Below, piece after piece: positions 61,264 to 64,000 of a stretch of DNA of 64,000 bases. Below the pieces are notes generated by a model, which saw only the letters and a list, made by a program, of their open reading frames with translations, did no database searches and was not told the DNA's origin. Source of the stretch: Okeania sp. KiyG1 (lineage in GTDB: Bacteria > Cyanobacteriota > Cyanobacteriia > Cyanobacteriales > Microcoleaceae); NCBI RefSeq assembly GCF_014132355.1, contig NZ_BLZO01000042.1:39055-103054 (forward strand), in the 5' to 3' direction. The translations under genes and the position numbers were made by a program. Every line of letters begins with the position of its first letter. The first letter of the stretch is position 1.

Positions 61264-61497
61264 AGGTCATTTCAGTTATCAGTTATCAGTTAGCCTCCTA
61301 TGGTCGTAACTGCGCCCTTCAGTTATCAGTACCTCTGCAATAAGGAGGCTTGACATAAGGGATGCTCTTTTCTCTTGGTCGATTAGATATGGCGAGGAAA
61401 CCCGCTCTTGACAGAGCCGCTCCGCTAACGCCATCTCTCGACCGCTTTTTATCCCCTTAAAAGGGGAGGCACATACCCACAATTTTTCGGTAAGCTT
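61264..61497. repeat. CAGTTAT cluster and CTCTTGGTCGATTAG dispersed repeat with a nested insert
   Basis: CAGTTATCAGTTATCAG at 61272, again at 61318, then CTCTTGGTCGATTAGATATG, AGAGCCGCTCCGCTAACGCC, TCTCGACCGCTTTTTATCCC, CTTAAAAGGGGAGGC and AATTTTTCGGTAA. The ORF 61279-61482 lies wholly inside and is not credible. Confidence 0.7.
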
Positions 61498-61526
61498 TCT
61501 ACCTACCTATTCCCACATTTCCTATA

Positions 61527-61640
61527 TCAGAGGGAATTTGGATCGACACCCAAGTCGCGTAATTTAGTAGCTAATTTTTCGGCCCGCTGCTTTTCTTGTT
61601 CGGCCCGTTGCTTTTCTTGTTCGGCCCGTTGTTTTTCCTG
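61527..61640 (-). pseudogene. Orphan C-terminal tail of a Uma2-type gene
   Basis: The minus-strand frame ends EKLATKLRDLGVDPNSL after three EKQRAEQ heptads. This coiled tail plus LRELGIDP-like ending is characteristic of the C-terminus of many cyanobacterial Uma2 proteins, but the catalytic region is absent. Upstream sequence is CACACTTCCCACC heptamers running into the stop of the next gene. The EKQRAEQ units are 21-bp repeats. Confidence 0.55.
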
Positions 61641-61683
61641 TTTGCTCCCACACTTCCCACCCTTCCCACACTCCCCTTTGAAG

Positions 61684-62490
61684 TCATTCAGAAGCTTCTT
61701 GCAAGACAAAACGCATTTCTCCATTTTGATCTATTTCTACTTTCCCTCCAAGTTTTAGAATTTCTTTTTGAGCGCGATCGCGTACTCTTTGGTCTCTTGT
61801 TTGACCATATACCCACAACCAAGCATTAAACTTGATTAATTTACTATCAGGGTCTCGCTTCAGAAATTCTGCTGTTTGTCTAAACAGAGATGTTAAACTT
61901 TGATATGATGTATTTTCAGCCCATTCAGCTGCCATTTCGTGAGAATTAATTGCTCCAGGAATATCACCTACGAACAGTAATTGATCTATACCTTTCCATC
62001 TCCATACTTGCCAAGCTTTCAAATCTATTTCTGGAGAAAGTACATCGGTACCACGAGTCATATATTCTACAGCGACTTTTGGTTTACCTTCATATATAGA
62101 TAAAGAGTTAGATACAAATAGATATGTATCAACCCATCTTGGATCTAAGCGGGTGATGATATCAAAGTAATCTTCACTAAGAGAATAGCCTGTTTGATTT
62201 CTGGCAGAGTCGTCCCCAAAATATTGCAGAAATTGGAGAAACACCCAGTCTGCAATCAAATTATCAAATCCAAAAGTCGGAGATGCCTTCAATAATTTTA
62301 GCTGTAGAGCTTCTTTTTCTTCAGCTTCTACTGCATCTGCCAAGTCTGAAACGATTTCTTTTTTTAAGGGAGAATTTTCTGAGGGCCAGAATACCTGTAA
62401 AGTGACGATACTTCCTAAAGCTGTTATGAAAACTGCTAGATTGACGAATGAACCTATCCAATTTGAGGTTTTGGCTTTTGTTTCCATCAT
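61684..62490 (-). CDS. Membrane-anchored hypothetical protein, TPR-like
   Basis: 268 residues. An N-terminal membrane helix (about 14-34, FVNLAVFITALGSIVTLQVF) precedes a helical body: GFDNLIADWVFLQFLQYFGD, LDPRWVDTYLFVSNSLSIYE, WRWKGIDQLLFVGDIPGAIN, then AQKEILKLGGKVEIDQNGEM. The helix-pair pattern suggests TPR-like repeats facing the periplasm or lumen. Similar anchored proteins are widespread in cyanobacteria; function unknown. Start ATG 62490; the Met at residue 2 is equally possible. Confidence 0.75.
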   Translation of the reverse strand: MMETKAKTSNWIGSFVNLAVFITALGSIVTLQVFWPSENSPLKKEIVSDLADAVEAEEKEALQLKLLKASPTFGFDNLIADWVFLQFLQYFGDDSARNQTGYSLSEDYFDIITRLDPRWVDTYLFVSNSLSIYEGKPKVAVEYMTRGTDVLSPEIDLKAWQVWRWKGIDQLLFVGDIPGAINSHEMAAEWAENTSYQSLTSLFRQTAEFLKRDPDSKLIKFNAWLWVYGQTRDQRVRDRAQKEILKLGGKVEIDQNGEMRFVLQEASE

Positions 62491-62630
62491 GTCTTAAATT
62501 TTTATGTCAACGTTGGTTGAAAACCGGCGCTCTCTGGTGGGGAGCGTCAGGATGAATGCGAGCGCATTCCGCAGGAAAAACCAATCAATAAGAGCGGTTC
62601 TTGCAATAGTATGCTACTATTAATACCATA

Positions 62631-62832
62631 AGGCTGCTGGACTAGCAGTGTCTAGGGGAGCCGTCGGATTGGCGACGTACTGTGGAGCGACCGTAAGACC
62701 GAAAAGAGGTTCGACCTCGGAGGCAGATGCATTGTTAGCGCAGCTCTTCTGTCAAGAGGCAGCAGAAAGTCCCTATAAGTAATTTTAGGGAATCCCGCGT
62801 TGTCGAGTAAGCGCAACGTTGGGAGGATGTCA
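62631..62832 (+). ncRNA. Structured RNA resembling an IscB/IsrB OMEGA (HEARO) scaffold, no nuclease gene adjoining
   Basis: Non-coding and GC-richer than its surroundings. Nested helices are visible: CTGCTG (62634-62639) with CAGCAG (62760-62765), CGTCG (62662-62666) with CGACG (62673-62677), GAGGT (62706-62710) with ACCTC (62714-62718) around a TCG loop, CCCTA (62771-62775) with TAGGG (62786-62790), and TCCCGCGTTG (62793-62802) with CAACG..GGGA (62814-62824). CGACCGTAAGACCGAAA and the terminal GGGAATCCC..GGGAGGATGTCAAG resemble, from memory, CGTAAGGCCGAAA and GGGGGAACAATCACC..GGAGGA of a characterised IscB omega RNA. No HNH/RuvC ORF follows before 63261. Classification is a judgement by eye. 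Confidence 0.55.
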
Positions 62833-63260
62833 AGTCAAGAACACTAACGATCGAGAGATCCAAAATTACAGCAGTTTTCGACTTAATTAGTTACAAGTCG
62901 ATCCGGCTTTCAGCAACAGAGAATAGGAAGGAAGATGCAGGAAAGTAAGTCACTTTATTTTTCCTCTCCCTTCTTTGCTTCAAGTTAAACTATACCTCAC
63001 CATCCTTAAAAATACTGTAAGATGATTATCAGTTAATTTATTTTAATTACTTAACTCTTCTAAAATATAGAGTTAGAGACAATAGTCGTAACGGTAAAAT
63101 TTGACTAGATAGTGAATTCCCTTGTCACTATAGATACAATAATAAATATATTCAGCTAATATTGTAGTATATTAGACTTCTTTCAAAAAATATTATCCCA
63201 TATATCATAAATTAGTGGGAATGTCAATATCAAAAAATGTCCAACTACTAAAAAAATTCA
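62833..63260. other. AT-rich leader region upstream of the protease gene
   Basis: No ORF or repeat recognised. It probably contains the protease promoter. At about 62853-62857 the sequence CGATCGAGAGATC is palindromic but short. Confidence 0.4.
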
Positions 63261-64000
63261 ATGAAATTAGCCTCAAAACGCAACTCCATTCTTAAAGCCA
63301 TTTTGTACAGTGGAGCGATCGCTACAACCACAGCTTTATCATTATTGGCCCCCAATCTGAGTAAGCCTGCTGGGGCAAACTTAGAAAATAGCCCGAAAGC
63401 AGTTCTGGATGAAGCATGGCAAATTGTCAATAGAGAATATGTTGATGGTAGTTTTAATCAGATAGATTGGCAAGCAACTAGGCAAACTTTGTTAGAGAAA
63501 AATTATACTTCTAGCGAACAAGCTTATGAGGCATTACGTCAAGCATTAGATCAACTTAACGATCCCTATACTCGTTTCCTAGACCCGGAACAGTTTAAAG
63601 CTTTGACAAATCAAACATCTGGGGAAATGTCTGGAGTGGGAATGCAGCTCAAGGAAGATGAGCTGACCAAAGTAATTACGGTGGTGAGCGTTGTAGAAAA
63701 TTCTCCAGCTATGAAAGCAGGTTTATTACCAGGAGATCAAATCCTGGAAATTGACGGCAAACCTACTGCTAGTTTGAATGTCTCAGCAGCAGCAAAACTA
63801 ATTAGAGGTGATGTGGGCACAGATGTTGTACTGCAAGTCATGCGTTCTGGAGAAACAGAATTTGATGTAACTTTAACCAGGGCGAGAATAGAATTACAAG
63901 CAGTTCGTTACGATCTCAAGCGTGAAGGGAATAAACGTATTGGTTATATTCATTTACAAGAATTTAGCGCCCATGCGGGAGAACAGATGCAGAAGGCGAT
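63261..64000 (+). CDS. Carboxyl-terminal processing protease, CtpA/S41 type (3' end outside window)
   Basis: ATG 63261; 246 codons are visible. A signal peptide covers about 1-40 (ILKAILYSGAIATTTALSLL, then APNLSKPAGA). The N-terminal S41 helical domain contains DEAWQIVNREYVDGSFNQID and QLNDPYTRFLDPEQFKAL. A PDZ domain follows (SGVGMQLKEDELTKVITVVS, MKAGLLPGDQILEIDGKPT). The catalytic Ser and Lys lie past the window edge. Cyanobacterial CtpA matures photosystem II D1 in the lumen; paralogues CtpB and CtpC exist, so the exact member is not decided. Confidence 0.88.
   Translation, partial: MKLASKRNSILKAILYSGAIATTTALSLLAPNLSKPAGANLENSPKAVLDEAWQIVNREYVDGSFNQIDWQATRQTLLEKNYTSSEQAYEALRQALDQLNDPYTRFLDPEQFKALTNQTSGEMSGVGMQLKEDELTKVITVVSVVENSPAMKAGLLPGDQILEIDGKPTASLNVSAAAKLIRGDVGTDVVLQVMRSGETEFDVTLTRARIELQAVRYDLKREGNKRIGYIHLQEFSAHAGEQMQKA

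Noticed and set aside
62631-62832. RNase P RNA, tmRNA or group II intron domain
   Set aside because: The hallmark GAGGAAAGTCC, tRNA-like ends and domain V GAGC..GTTC signatures of these RNAs are missing.

Overview
The window is AT-rich, dense in the HIP1 palindrome GCGATCGC, and unusually rich in non-coding repeats between genes. Gene content (GUN4-fused Ser/Thr kinase, kinase/FGE hybrid, Uma2 proteins, pentapeptide protein, GHL10 hydrolase, CtpA-type protease, carotenoid-desaturase-like oxidoreductase) points to a filamentous marine-type cyanobacterium of the Trichodesmium/Okeania/Moorena kind. The exact genus cannot be fixed from sequence alone.

Layout. 1-754: 3'-truncated FAD oxidoreductase. 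1230-2785: decayed TnpB-only IS605-type element. 2838-5549: Ski2-like helicase. 5550-8740: non-coding, mostly an eight-copy tandem array of ~310-340 bp units. 8740-10683: broken kinase/formylglycine-enzyme hybrid. 10684-12890: duplicated non-coding block and MITEs. 12926-16489: secreted GHL10 hydrolase. 16702-18750: candidate HEPN-nuclease protein. 19136-21395: MacB-type ABC pair. 22236-22309: tRNA-His. 22415-23956: kinase-GUN4. 24445-25723: serS with a one-base frameshift. 26488-27344: pentapeptide protein and a small conserved-looking ORF. 27740-28367: predicted c-di-AMP (ydaO) riboswitch followed by a small membrane protein. 29026-35945: NACHT-HEAT protein followed by a 2.7 kb array of copies of its own 3' end. 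36053-44345: two paralogous 7TM hybrid histidine kinases and a response-regulator/kinase, all frameshifted. 44974-49589: polyamine transporter potA-potD-potB-potC on the minus strand. 50143-56604: Uma2, DUF4340, GldG-like and PD-(D/E)XK proteins, with a 192-bp tandem array between DUF4340 and GldG. 58328-59803: RecQ. 60458-62490: YdcF-like and an anchored hypothetical. 62631-62832: structured RNA resembling an IscB/IsrB-type OMEGA (HEARO) RNA without its nuclease gene. 63261-64000: start of a CtpA-type protease.

Three themes stand out. First, the NACHT-HEAT locus (29026-35945) combines an in-frame palindrome-derived expansion inside the ATPase, near-identical HEAT repeats and a downstream array of 3'-end cassettes. 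Conflict sensors built on NACHT ATPases and repeat scaffolds are known in bacteria; the combination seen here looks unusual. Second, several MITE-like families can be defined from target-site duplications and, in three cases, from an empty site elsewhere in the window. They nest inside one another. Most simple repeats have a 7-bp period. Third, eleven single-base indels in homopolymer runs break seven genes, including the essential serS and the polyamine permease potC. This pattern is more easily explained by read or assembly error than by real gene loss, though one kinase also carries a nonsense codon.
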